From Clostridium hydrogenum (GTDB lineage: Bacteria > Bacillota > Clostridia > Clostridiales > Clostridiaceae), in NCBI RefSeq assembly GCF_021432385.1, contig NZ_JAEACT010000002.1:2593501-2657500 (forward strand): a DNA stretch of 64,000 nucleotides, in the 5' to 3' direction. Each line of letters opens with the position of its first letter. Within the stretch, counting starts at the first letter, position 1. The position numbers and the translations under genes were made by a program. Shown here piece by piece: positions 32,834-41,806 of the stretch. Below the pieces are notes generated by a model. That model was not told the origin of the DNA and did not search any database. It saw nothing but the letters and a program-made list of their open reading frames with translations.

Positions 32834-33814
32834 TTATGACACCTCATTTTTTTCAGTATTGTATAAATTCATTTTATTTTCATAACTTATTTTACTTTCT
32901 ATTATATACATTGGCCTTTCCTTAGCCTCATCTGAAATTCTACCTATGTATTCTCCCATAATACCAATGCTTATAAATATTAATCCAAACATAATAAAAT
33001 TAACTGCCATAATTAAACCTAAACTTAATACAGCTGTTTTTGAAGATATATTTTTTATTAAAACACCAAGGGTAGAAATAATTCCAATAAAGAAAATGAA
33101 ACCACCAAAACTTCCTATCATTGTAATTGGTTTATATGAAAAAGAGGTTATACCATCTAAAGCCAATTTGATCATTTTTTTGAAAGGATACTTAGTTTCT
33201 CCTGCAAATCTTCCTTGACGCGTAAATTCCACAAAGGTTTGCTTATAGCCTACCCAACTTACAAGTCCTCTTACATATCTATTTTTCTCTGGCAGCGAAT
33301 TTAATGCATCACATACCTTTCTATCTATAAGTCTAAAATCTCCTGTATCAACTGGTATATCTACACTTGTCATGTTTTTAAGTATTCTATAAAATACTTT
33401 TGCAGTAAATTTCTTTAAAAACTTCTCTCCTTCTCTTTTTGTTCTCTTACCATATACAACGTCATACCCCTGTTTCCACTTTTTAATCATCTCTAATATA
33501 ACTTCTGGTGGGTCCTGCAAATCTGCGTCAATTACAACAACTGCATCCCCTAATGCTTCATTCATACCTGCTGTTATAGCTGCTTGATGACCAAAATTTC
33601 TAGAAAAATTAATAAGTTTTATAGTTTTATCTTCCAAGCATAAATTTTCAGCTATATATCTTGTTTTATCCCTACTTCCATCATTTACAAATATGATTTC
33701 ATAACCTTCCTTGGTTGATTCCATTACTGCCTTTATCCTTCTGTAACTTTCTTCAATTACAACTTCTTCATTATATAAAGGCACTATAATTGAATATACT
33801 TCTCTATTTTCCAT
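32834..33814 (-). CDS. Undecaprenyl-phosphate glycosyltransferase, GtrB/DPM1-type (GT2)
   Basis: A 326-residue family 2 glycosyltransferase. The GT-A core has IVPLYNEEVVIEESY, FVNDGSRDKT and the metal-binding DADLQDPPE (DxD-like, about D97-D99), followed by the GDFRLIDRKV motif and two C-terminal membrane helices (about 232-257 and 267-292). This layout is that of GtrB/YfdH/DPM1 enzymes which transfer glucose or another hexose from a nucleotide donor to undecaprenyl phosphate at the inner membrane face. Its partner is the GT-C-like gene immediately downstream. Ribosome site GAGGAG. No GtrA-type flippase is nearby. Confidence 0.93.
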   Translation of the reverse strand: MENREVYSIIVPLYNEEVVIEESYRRIKAVMESTKEGYEIIFVNDGSRDKTRYIAENLCLEDKTIKLINFSRNFGHQAAITAGMNEALGDAVVVIDADLQDPPEVILEMIKKWKQGYDVVYGKRTKREGEKFLKKFTAKVFYRILKNMTSVDIPVDTGDFRLIDRKVCDALNSLPEKNRYVRGLVSWVGYKQTFVEFTRQGRFAGETKYPFKKMIKLALDGITSFSYKPITMIGSFGGFIFFIGIISTLGVLIKNISSKTAVLSLGLIMAVNFIMFGLIFISIGIMGEYIGRISDEAKERPMYIIESKISYENKMNLYNTEKNEVS

Positions 33815-34018
33815 CTACTTCTCCTCTCAAATATGTTTTTCCATCCAAATATTAGATACTTTAACTACCATAAAAGTTTCATTTATAATATATTCTTGAC
33901 AATTATAATATATTATTTACAATAATTCCATAATACATAATTAATTATAAATTATAAAAGTTAAAAACCTACACATAAAATTATTAAGATTTTCTTAACA
34001 AAAGTTTTATCTTTATAG

Positions 34019-34112
34019 CTATACCAGCTCAACTACTAAAACTCATATGCACCATAATGCCCAGGAGACGGCATTTTTATACAAATGAATTTTAAGTTTC
34101 ACCTTGGTATAT
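34019..34112. repeat. Family C palindromic repeat, copy 4
   Basis: CTATACCAGCTCAACTACTA at the left and CACCTTGGTATAT at the right; inner hairpin ATAATGCCCAGGAGACGGCAT. Lies upstream of the LacI gene and divergent glycosyltransferase operon. The rest of 33815-34200 is AT-rich without a gene. Confidence 0.75.
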
Positions 34113-34202
34113 CTTTACATCTATATATACGAAACCTATCCCTATTATCTATCGCTCTATCGAAAATTAATTTTTCCTATGTTTTAATTAAGCAGTGAAC
34201 TT

Positions 34203-34258
34203 AACGTTATATTTCAAATATTTTTAACGTTGATTTTTTATAATTAATTATCTATAAT
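34203..34258 (+). promoter_or_regulatory. Promoter of the LacI/ABC operon with two AACGTT operators
   Basis: TTGATT (34230-34235), 17 bases, TATAAT (34253-34258): a strong sigma-A promoter. Two TTAACGTT boxes (AACGTT at 34203-34208 and 34226-34231) lie upstream and across the -35; short palindromes with a central CG are typical of LacI-family operators. Autorepression by the first gene is the likely reading. Confidence 0.7.
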
Positions 34259-34305
34259 AAATCTATAGATTTAATTAAGACATCTTAAAGGAGGTATTTA
34301 GCATA

Positions 34306-35310
34306 TTGAAGTATAAAAAAGTCACTATATCTGATATAGCTAAAGAAATGCAAGTATCCGCAATTACAGTTAGCCGAGCTCTAAGAGGTGAAGAAGGCGT
34401 AAGCAAAGAACTTAGAGATAAAATCATTTTTAAGGCTAAAGCTTTAGGTTATTATAAGCAAAAAAATAACGTTAGTATTTTAATTCTTCATGAAAAACAA
34501 GACTTACAAGACAACTCAAATTTTAACCTCACTCTGCAATATATAGAAACAGAACTCCAAAAGAGACATGCTGAGTATAGCATAGAATTTATTCCAAAGA
34601 ATAAACAAAATGGACAAGAAATTCCATGTAAAATTTTAAAAGGTAACTTTTTTGATGGACTACTATTTCTAGGTAAATTCAATGAAGATTATATTAATTT
34701 TTTAAAAGAAAAAATACCTTGCCAAGTTTTATTTAAAGGCTATTCCCCTTCCCTTGATTGCGATACTGTGAGATTTAATTATACTAACCTTGCATATAAA
34801 CAATGCAATTATTTGCTTAGCAATGGACATAAAAATATAGGTTTTGTTGGAAACTTATCCACATACATATGCGGTGAAAAATTACTTGGAATGAAAACAG
34901 CTATGAATAAATGTAACGTTCCAATAAATACAGATTTTTTTATTGATATTAAAAGTAATGACCTTGATAAAACTTTATTAAAAATATTAGGTCAAAAAAA
35001 TAGACCAACAGCTTTAATGTGTCAGGGTGATTTAACTGCACTAAAAATAATAAAACTGCTTCATGAAAATAATTTTAAGGTACCAGAGGATGTATCTATA
35101 ATAGGTATCGGCAATCACGAAATATCATCTATATCAATACCTGCACTTACAACTATAGATACCAATATAGAATATTCTTGTAGCAGCGTCGTAGATTTAC
35201 TCATAAAAAGAATTAATAATCCGCAGAAACCCTATGAAAATATAACTATAAATGGATTTTTAGTGCAAAGAGACTCTGTTAAAAACATTTCAAAGGGAGG
35301 TAATTTATGA
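34306..35310 (+). CDS. LacI-family transcriptional regulator
   Basis: A 334-residue repressor. Helix-turn-helix and hinge at residues 5-52 (VTISDIAKEMQVSAITVSRAL), then a periplasmic-binding-protein-like effector domain (about 60-330) with the typical end segment VSIIGIGNHEISSISIPALTTI. TTG start at 34306, ten bases after AAAGGAGGT. It overlaps the first ABC exporter gene by four bases (ATGA) and shares its promoter, which has two palindromic boxes. LacI proteins normally bind sugars or nucleotides; control of a multidrug-type exporter is unusual, and the effector is unknown. Confidence 0.92.
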   Translation: MKYKKVTISDIAKEMQVSAITVSRALRGEEGVSKELRDKIIFKAKALGYYKQKNNVSILILHEKQDLQDNSNFNLTLQYIETELQKRHAEYSIEFIPKNKQNGQEIPCKILKGNFFDGLLFLGKFNEDYINFLKEKIPCQVLFKGYSPSLDCDTVRFNYTNLAYKQCNYLLSNGHKNIGFVGNLSTYICGEKLLGMKTAMNKCNVPINTDFFIDIKSNDLDKTLLKILGQKNRPTALMCQGDLTALKIIKLLHENNFKVPEDVSIIGIGNHEISSISIPALTTIDTNIEYSCSSVVDLLIKRINNPQKPYENITINGFLVQRDSVKNISKGGNL

Positions 35311-37049
35311 AACAAAATATAATATTAAATTTTTTTAAGAAAAATAAGCTTAGATATTTTGTAGGCTTTATTTTCATGCTGGCTTCTTCATATATACAGA
35401 CGTTATTTCCCAAAGTGCTTGGAAATACTATAGATATTCTAAAGCAAAATAATTTTAACGAAAAGTTAGTTAAAACAAACATATTTTACATTATACTTAT
35501 AGCTCTTTGTACCTTTGTTTCAACCTACATATGGAGAAATATGATCATGGGCGGCGGAAGAAAACTTGAAAATCATATAAGAGAAAAACTTTTTGATCAC
35601 TTTCAAAAGCTATCTCCAGAGTTCTATAACAATCAAAAAACAGGTAATCTAATTGCTTATGCCATAAACGATATTTCAGCTGTCAGAATGACCTTTGGTC
35701 CAGCTACTGCAATGTCAATAAATGGCTTTGTAATATGTGTATCTTCAATTTATTCTATGGTAACAGATGTAAGCTTAAAACTAACCTTGATGTGTTTAAT
35801 CCCAATACCATTTATAGTAATTTTAATGTTAAGAATAAGCAAACTCATTCAACAAAGATTTAGAAAAGTACAGGAAAGCTTTGCTGATATCTCTGATAGA
35901 GTTCAAGAAAACATAAATGGTATTAGAGTAATAAAAGCTTATGTCCAAGAGGACGCTGAAGTTAAAAAATTCGAAAAACTTAATGATAAAATGATGAATG
36001 CAAATTTAAAAATGGTTAGACTTTCTTCCGCACTTTCTCCAATAATAGAACTTAGTTTTACCATAAGCTTTGTGGCTAATTTAATCATAGGTGGGAATAT
36101 GGTTTTAAAAGGCAGTGTATCCCTTGGAGATTTTGTTGCCTTCAACACATATATTGCCATGATTATGTCACCAATCATGTCTATAGGACGTGTAATTGTT
36201 GTTATTCAAAGAGGAATGGCTTCCCTTAAAAGATTGAATAAAATTTTTATAGTAAAGCCTTCCGTAGTTGATGGTAAAGCAATGATAAATAAATCTGTGG
36301 ATGGTGATATTAAAATTAATAATCTAAGCTTTACATATCCAGGTTCAAATAAAGAAGTCTTGAAAAATATAAATCTTAATATAAAAAAGGGTTCTACCAT
36401 TGGAATTGTAGGTAAAACTGGTTCGGGAAAAACTACACTTATAAATCTTATTTTAAAAATGTATAATGTTGAAAATAATAAGATAATTCTAGCAGACACT
36501 GATATAAATGACTATACCCTTGAAGCTTTAAGAACTGACGTTGGCTACGTTCCACAAGATAATTTCTTATTCTCTGCTAGTATAAAAGATAATATAAAAT
36601 TCTTTAAAAATATTTATTCAGATAAAGAAGTAGAAAATGCCTCCAAGGCAAGCTGCATTTATGAAAGTATAGTAGAACTTCCAAATGGCTTTGATACAAT
36701 ACTTGGCGAAAGGGGAGTAAATATTTCTGGAGGGCAGAAACAAAGAGTCTCCATCGCAAGGGCTCTTGTTAAAAATCCTTCTTTATTAATACTTGATGAT
36801 TCACTTTCAGCCGTAGATGCTGTAACTGAAACTAAAATATTAAAAAACCTTAGAAATTTACGTGCAGAAAAAACTTCAATAATAATCGCTCACAGATTAT
36901 CCGCAGTTCAAGCTGCAGATGAAATAATTGTTTTAAATGAAGGCACTATACAGGAGCGCGGTACCCATGATGAACTTTTAAGTAAAGGAGGCATATACTA
37001 TGATATCTACAAAGAACAATTCAAAAACGAAACCACAGAAGCCTCTTAA
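35307..37049 (+). CDS. ABC exporter half-transporter with degenerate catalytic site (subunit 1)
   Basis: A 580-residue half-transporter: six membrane helices (about 1-300) and a C-terminal ATPase. Walker A VGKTGSGKTTL (about 363), signature ISGGQKQRVS (canonical) and Walker B LLILDDSLSAVD, where aspartate replaces the catalytic glutamate. In heterodimeric exporters (BmrCD, LmrCD, TM287/288) exactly this subunit carries the non-hydrolysing site. It pairs with the next gene, which it overlaps by 50 bases. Exports drugs, peptides or lipids; substrate unknown. Start by ATGA overlap with the LacI gene. Confidence 0.93.
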   Translation: MKQNIILNFFKKNKLRYFVGFIFMLASSYIQTLFPKVLGNTIDILKQNNFNEKLVKTNIFYIILIALCTFVSTYIWRNMIMGGGRKLENHIREKLFDHFQKLSPEFYNNQKTGNLIAYAINDISAVRMTFGPATAMSINGFVICVSSIYSMVTDVSLKLTLMCLIPIPFIVILMLRISKLIQQRFRKVQESFADISDRVQENINGIRVIKAYVQEDAEVKKFEKLNDKMMNANLKMVRLSSALSPIIELSFTISFVANLIIGGNMVLKGSVSLGDFVAFNTYIAMIMSPIMSIGRVIVVIQRGMASLKRLNKIFIVKPSVVDGKAMINKSVDGDIKINNLSFTYPGSNKEVLKNINLNIKKGSTIGIVGKTGSGKTTLINLILKMYNVENNKIILADTDINDYTLEALRTDVGYVPQDNFLFSASIKDNIKFFKNIYSDKEVENASKASCIYESIVELPNGFDTILGERGVNISGGQKQRVSIARALVKNPSLLILDDSLSAVDAVTETKILKNLRNLRAEKTSIIIAHRLSAVQAADEIIVLNEGTIQERGTHDELLSKGGIYYDIYKEQFKNETTEAS

Positions 37050-38784
37050 GGTTAAAGGGCTTAAACGCCTTTTAAAGTTAACTTTACCACATATGAAAAA
37101 AATAATACTTGCAGCAATTTGTGTTCTTTTAGTAAATGCCGCCGAATTACTAAAACCATATATATTAAAGGTGGTAATTGATGACTTTTTAGTTGCCAAA
37201 CATCATCAGCACGGCTTATATTCTATAACTTCTATGGGAATTTTATATTTTGTAATAGTAGCCTTAGGTGGATTTTTTGCAATAAGTGAAGCCAATTTAA
37301 TAAACACAGCAGCTCAATTAATTATGAAAAACTTAAGAAGTAATGTTTTTAAAACAATTCAGCTTCTTCCTCTTTCATATATAGATAAAACATCCTCTGG
37401 ACGTCTAATAACAAGGGCCACAAATGATGTAGAAGCTGTAAGCGAAATGTACACGGATGTAATAATAAGTTTATTTCAAGACATCTTCTTACTAATTGGA
37501 ATTATCTACGCAATGCTCGCTTTAAATATAAAGTTATCTTTAATTTCACTTTCCGTAGTGCCAATTATGTTTCTTGTAATATTTTTGCTAAAAACCAAAA
37601 TTAAGAAGAACTTTGCAATAATGAAAACTTTAATAGGAAAAATAAATGGCTTTATGGCAGAAAATATATCTGGCATGAAACTCGTTCAAATTTTTAGAGG
37701 TGAAAAAGAAAAAAAAGAGGAGTTCACTAAGCTTAATAATGAATATTTTGATGCAACTTTATTTCAAGTTTGGCTCAACAGCTTTTTAAAACCAGCATCT
37801 ACTGTATTTCAAAACTTAGCTATTGCACTTATTTTATGGTACGGCATGGGTAAAATTCAAAATCACACCCTTCAAATAGGTGTTTTATATGCCTTTACTA
37901 GCTACATAAGGCAATTTTTTGATCCCATTTCTGATCTTGCTGATAACTACACTACAATTCAATCCGCCTTGGTATCAGCTGATAGAATTTTTGAACTTCT
38001 AGATCAAAAAGATATCTTAGAAAAACTTGATTTTGGAACTCCAATGAAACACATGGAAGGGAAAATAGAGTTTAAAAACGTCTGGTTTTCGTACAATGAT
38101 AAAGATTGGATACTTAAGAATCTTAATTTTACTCTAAACAAAGGTCAAACCGCTGCTTTTGTAGGTGAAACCGGTGCAGGTAAAACCACTATTATAAGTC
38201 TTATAAGCGGATTTTATAAAATTCAAAAAGGCGAGATTCTAATTGATGGTATAAATATTAATGATATAAAATTAGAAGATTTAAGACGAAACGTGGCAGT
38301 AGTACTACAAGATGTATTCTTATTTTCCGGGGATATAGAAAATAATATTACTTTAAATGATTCCATAGATAAGGTTTCTATAAAAAGAGCCCTTGAAAGC
38401 TCCTACTCATCTAATTTTATAGATAAAATGCCTGGAAAAATTCATGAACCAGTCATGGAAAGAGGAATTACCTTCTCAGCAGGACAAAGACAGCTTTTAT
38501 CCTTTGCTAGGGCCTTAGCTCACAATCCATCAATATTTGTGCTAGATGAAGCAACTGCGAATATTGATACTCATACTGAAAAACTAATTCAAAAGGCAAT
38601 TGAAAATGTAACAAAAGAAAAGACAACCTTAGTTATTGCCCACAGACTTTCAACCATAAGAAATGCTAACAAAATAATTGTTTTAAAACACGGTGAAATT
38701 ATTGAAATGGGAAACCACGCGGAACTAATGAAAAAAGATGGGTACTATAGGCAGCTAGTTTTAGAAAGCACCCACACATGCTAG
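37000..38784 (+). CDS. ABC exporter half-transporter with active catalytic site (subunit 2)
   Basis: A 594-residue half-transporter: six membrane helices (about 30-330), then an ATPase with Walker A VGETGAGKTTI (about 387), a changed signature FSAGQRQLL in place of LSGGQ, and Walker B IFVLDEATANID with the catalytic glutamate. The altered signature together with the Asp-for-Glu change in subunit 1 defines one degenerate and one active ATP site, as in LmrCD/BmrCD. The ATG at 37000 lies 50 bases inside the upstream gene and has its own AAAGGAGG site, so the two subunits are made together. Extra ~25 residues rich in Lys precede the first helix. Confidence 0.93.
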   Translation: MISTKNNSKTKPQKPLKVKGLKRLLKLTLPHMKKIILAAICVLLVNAAELLKPYILKVVIDDFLVAKHHQHGLYSITSMGILYFVIVALGGFFAISEANLINTAAQLIMKNLRSNVFKTIQLLPLSYIDKTSSGRLITRATNDVEAVSEMYTDVIISLFQDIFLLIGIIYAMLALNIKLSLISLSVVPIMFLVIFLLKTKIKKNFAIMKTLIGKINGFMAENISGMKLVQIFRGEKEKKEEFTKLNNEYFDATLFQVWLNSFLKPASTVFQNLAIALILWYGMGKIQNHTLQIGVLYAFTSYIRQFFDPISDLADNYTTIQSALVSADRIFELLDQKDILEKLDFGTPMKHMEGKIEFKNVWFSYNDKDWILKNLNFTLNKGQTAAFVGETGAGKTTIISLISGFYKIQKGEILIDGININDIKLEDLRRNVAVVLQDVFLFSGDIENNITLNDSIDKVSIKRALESSYSSNFIDKMPGKIHEPVMERGITFSAGQRQLLSFARALAHNPSIFVLDEATANIDTHTEKLIQKAIENVTKEKTTLVIAHRLSTIRNANKIIVLKHGEIIEMGNHAELMKKDGYYRQLVLESTHTC

Positions 38785-39172
38785 GGGTTTGGGCTGACCA
38801 GCCCATGTAGGTTCCTTAACCCTTTTCTATTAATTTCTTCTTTAACAGTTAATGCGAACTAACTCAATTCACAATGCACAGTTCACAATGTACAATGAAG
38901 GATACACATACTATGGGCTTGGGCGTAAAGCCCATGTAGGTTCTTTAACTTAGTAGAAGTATTTTCAATAGTAGTGCCATAAAACTTTGTATATCACTAA
39001 ACTTACGTCAGGTAAATCTTAAACTTAAATGTCGTCAGCTTCGCTGAACACCATGTATGGTACTATTGCGTAAGCAATAAAAAAATAAGTTTTAAGATTT
39101 TCTGTAGTGAAACGAAAGAAAATCATCCTTCACTGTACTTTGTACTTTGTACTCTGTACTTTGAATAATAGT
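38785..39172. repeat. Family A compound palindrome, copy 6, chimeric and interrupted by family D repeats
   Basis: A family D hairpin (GGGGTTTGGGCTGACCAGCC, ~38785) directly follows the ABC stop codon. The family A copy then starts with AATTCAC-type heptamers (38864-38898) but ends with GTACTTT-type heptamers (39131-39168), so its arms belong to different subtypes. A second D hairpin (TATGGGCTTGGGCGTAAAGC, ~38910) interrupts the first inner hairpin, of which only CTTACGTCAGGTAAATC remains. Confidence 0.7.
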
Positions 39173-39176
39173 TTAT

Positions 39177-40046
39177 TTAAAAAAGACTTGAAAAGAATCC
39201 AGTTATCGAATCCCAAACCTTACTAAAAAAGCTCTTAGCCTTGTCACTTTCTAAAGTGCTTTTTAACTTATCTGCAACACTATTTAACTGATTTTTTATC
39301 TTATCATAATTTAAATTTAATTTGCTTATTTTGTCCATTGTATCTGTTATTTTATTAATATCAGCATCACTTAAATTATAGTTATAACCATTTAATACCT
39401 TTTCCACTATTTTTTTAGTTTCATCACTATTCTCAGGCTTTTGTTCTACTACTTGCTTTTTAACCTCATTCATGAGTCCTGCTGCTTTATCTTTACCTAT
39501 CTTTTGTCCCAAATCACCTGTAGTTACTAATTCCTGATTAGCTGCTTCTTTATTTGCTTCACTTATCTTTGTACCACTTTTACTACTTTCAAAACCCTCT
39601 AATATTCCAGTAAGTGCAGCTGTACCAGATACATTAAAAGGCGCTGCTGCTACAACAACTGCATTTTGTATGCCTGCTGTAATTAACGCATTTTTTATCA
39701 TATTAGCATTAACCCAATATATATTATGTGTACTTACAGTTAATCCACCACTACTTGTTGGAACTACATAAGAACATGATATTGATTTGGTACCTATCTG
39801 CGCTTTAGTTGCAACATTTCCTAGATATTTATTCTCTTCATCTATATTTACTTCTATTACATTTGCATCATTTTTTGTAACTCCAAAATACTTAAGCATG
39901 TCCGATTTTTGCTGATCGGATAAATCTCCACCTAGAGTAACACTTTTAAAAGCATCTGCATTAACCTTTTTTACTGGTACACTAACGATTACCGATGCAG
40001 CAACAATAACTACTAATAATTTACTTACACTTGTTTTAAATTTCAT
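39177..40046 (-). CDS. Secreted DUF1002-family protein
   Basis: A 289-residue exported protein. Signal peptide: basic MKFKTS, hydrophobic LLVVIVAASVIVSVPV, cleavage after about VNADA. The mature part begins FKSVTLGGDLSDQQKSDML and contains YVVPTSSGG and the Ala/Val-rich AVVVAAAPFNVSGTAALTGIL, the pattern of DUF1002 (B. subtilis YpuA-like). The C-terminal third is predicted helical, rich in Asn, Asp and Lys. Function unknown; members are conserved in spore-formers. ATG at 40046 follows AAAGGAGAA. Convergent with nothing; downstream is a family A repeat. Confidence 0.85.
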   Translation of the reverse strand: MKFKTSVSKLLVVIVAASVIVSVPVKKVNADAFKSVTLGGDLSDQQKSDMLKYFGVTKNDANVIEVNIDEENKYLGNVATKAQIGTKSISCSYVVPTSSGGLTVSTHNIYWVNANMIKNALITAGIQNAVVVAAAPFNVSGTAALTGILEGFESSKSGTKISEANKEAANQELVTTGDLGQKIGKDKAAGLMNEVKKQVVEQKPENSDETKKIVEKVLNGYNYNLSDADINKITDTMDKISKLNLNYDKIKNQLNSVADKLKSTLESDKAKSFFSKVWDSITGFFSSLF

Positions 40047-40149
40047 AATCATTTCTCCTTTAAACTTTCTTATCTAAAAATACACTTTATACATTATACA
40101 CTAAAAAAAACAATAATAAATGTAAGGAAATTTACAAATATATTATGCC

Positions 40150-40917
40150 TTACCTATCAAATATAAAAGATTTTATTACAGCAAAGTACTCTCTAACATA
40201 TGAATTAGGTATAATTCCTGGATGAATTGGCGCAGGTACCCCATGAGCCTTAAAGCCACATCTTTCTGCAAGCATTTTTGAACGAAATATATGAAAGTTG
40301 TTTGTAACTAAGGCTATTTCAAACTTACGCTTTCCATATAACTTATCAAGTATTTTTTTGGTGTTCTTCAAATTTTGCATAGTATTCTTAGATTTATCTT
40401 CAACAATTATTCTATTTTCACTTATACCATGTTCTAATAAAAAATCTTTCATAGCTTTAGCTTCTGGTATATCCTCTCCCGGGCCTTTTCCACCAGAAAC
40501 AACAACTTTTATATCTGGATACTTATTTAAATATTCTAGGCTCTTCTCCATTCTTTGATATAATGCTAAGGTCATAGTTTTTCCTCTAACTGCCGCACCA
40601 AGCACGACTACAAAATCAGCTTTTTTATTATACCTACCAAAAGAATTATATGCAAGAGCACCTTCAATTAAAACAAAGGAAATTAAAAAAACTATTCCTA
40701 TTATTTTAAAACCTTTTATAAAGTATATGAGCCCTCCTTCAATCTCATTTTCATTAATCCTCAGCTTAAAAATTCCTATTCCCATAAACATTAAACCAAC
40801 AAATGCAAAAAATGAAGAAAAATTAATTATAAATCCAAAGGAACATAAGCACCCTATGAAGTAAAGAATACATAATGACCCTAATATTAAATAAAATATA
40901 CCAAGTTTACTTTTCAT
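40150..40917 (-). CDS. YdcF/SanA-like DUF218 membrane protein
   Basis: A 255-residue protein with three N-terminal membrane helices (about 5-28, 31-46 and 68-92) and a DUF218 domain (about 100-250) carrying the family motifs VVLGAAVRGK, SGGKGPGEDIPEA and EDKSKNTMQNLKNTK, and the end segment NNFHIFRSKMLAERCGF. Relatives (SanA, ElyC, YdcF) influence envelope integrity and lipid-carrier metabolism; the domain binds nucleotide-like ligands. No downstream partner. Its start is divergent from a response-regulator gene, with a perfect 17-base-stem palindrome (40948-40999) between them. Confidence 0.87.
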   Translation of the reverse strand: MKSKLGIFYLILGSLCILYFIGCLCSFGFIINFSSFFAFVGLMFMGIGIFKLRINENEIEGGLIYFIKGFKIIGIVFLISFVLIEGALAYNSFGRYNKKADFVVVLGAAVRGKTMTLALYQRMEKSLEYLNKYPDIKVVVSGGKGPGEDIPEAKAMKDFLLEHGISENRIIVEDKSKNTMQNLKNTKKILDKLYGKRKFEIALVTNNFHIFRSKMLAERCGFKAHGVPAPIHPGIIPNSYVREYFAVIKSFIFDR

Positions 40918-40947
40918 AACACTTTCTCCCTATAAATTTATCATTAG

Positions 40948-40999
40948 GCATATTAAAGAAAATAACAAGTCCAACTTTCGGATATTTTCTTTAATATGC
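40948..40999. repeat. Perfect palindrome between divergent genes
   Basis: GCATATTAAAGAAAATA (40948-40964) and its exact complement (40983-40999) around an 18-base loop. Unlike families A-D it has no second copy that I found. Its place between two divergent start codons rules out a simple terminator and suggests an operator, a small mobile element or a leader structure. Confidence 0.65.
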
Positions 41000-41048
41000 T
41001 TTATCCATAATTATATAACAAAAAAAATAATAAAGAGTATAAAAAAAG

Positions 41049-41077
41049 TTACAAATACAAAATTATTTTGATAAAAT
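41049..41077 (+). promoter_or_regulatory. Probable promoter of the two-component operon
   Basis: TTACAA (41049-41054), 17 bases, TAAAAT (41072-41077); start codon follows 43 bases later with AAAAAGGAG. Confidence 0.5.
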
Positions 41078-41119
41078 AGGTTAATAAGAATATATCAGAA
41101 TTAAAAAGGAGTAGTAATT

Positions 41120-41806
41120 ATGTCTTTATTAAATAAAAGCGAAATTAATATCTTAGTTGTTGATGACGAGGAACACATAGTTGACTTTTTAAAAATGGGA
41201 CTTGAGAATGAAGGTTATACTGTACATACTGCCAGCAATGGTATTGATGCATTATCTAAAGCTTTAGAGATAAAGCCCCAATTAATAATACTTGATGTAA
41301 TGATGCCAGGTATGAATGGTTATGATGTCTGCAGTGAAATAAAGCAATCTATTAATGTTTGCATTATAATGTTAACAGCAAAGGATAGTATTGACGACCG
41401 TGTACTTGGTCTTAATCTTGGTGCTGATGATTACATGGTTAAACCTTTTAGCTTTAAAGAACTACTTGCAAGAATCAATGCTAGGCTTAGAACTATTTCA
41501 CCAGAAGTATCTAGCAAAACTACAATAGGAAATTTTATTGTAGATGATGGAGCCCATGAAATAAGTTTCAATAATGAGCTATTAAATTTATCACCTACAG
41601 AATACAACTTACTGAAATATTTACTTAATAATAATGGTCTTGTGTTAAGTAAAAGTATTATTCTAGAAAAAGTCTGGGGTTACGACTTTAACGGTGAAGA
41701 AAATATTGTTGAGGTTTATATTAGGTATTTAAGAGATAAACTTGGTGATAAAGAACATAATATTATTCGTACTGTAAGAGGTGTTGGATATAAGGTGGTT
41801 GTATAA
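41120..41806 (+). CDS. OmpR/PhoB-family response regulator
   Basis: A 228-residue regulator with receiver domain (VVDDEEH; phospho-acceptor in LIILDVMMPGMNG; YMVKPFSFKEL) and a winged-helix output domain (about 130-228; LSPTEYNLLKYLL, VEVYIRYLRDKLG). It overlaps the following kinase gene by one base (TAATG), so the pair is co-expressed. Located 2 kb upstream of the flavinylation genes in the same direction, but separated from them by two repeat elements, so a common transcript is uncertain. Confidence 0.95.
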   Translation: MSLLNKSEINILVVDDEEHIVDFLKMGLENEGYTVHTASNGIDALSKALEIKPQLIILDVMMPGMNGYDVCSEIKQSINVCIIMLTAKDSIDDRVLGLNLGADDYMVKPFSFKELLARINARLRTISPEVSSKTTIGNFIVDDGAHEISFNNELLNLSPTEYNLLKYLLNNNGLVLSKSIILEKVWGYDFNGEENIVEVYIRYLRDKLGDKEHNIIRTVRGVGYKVVV

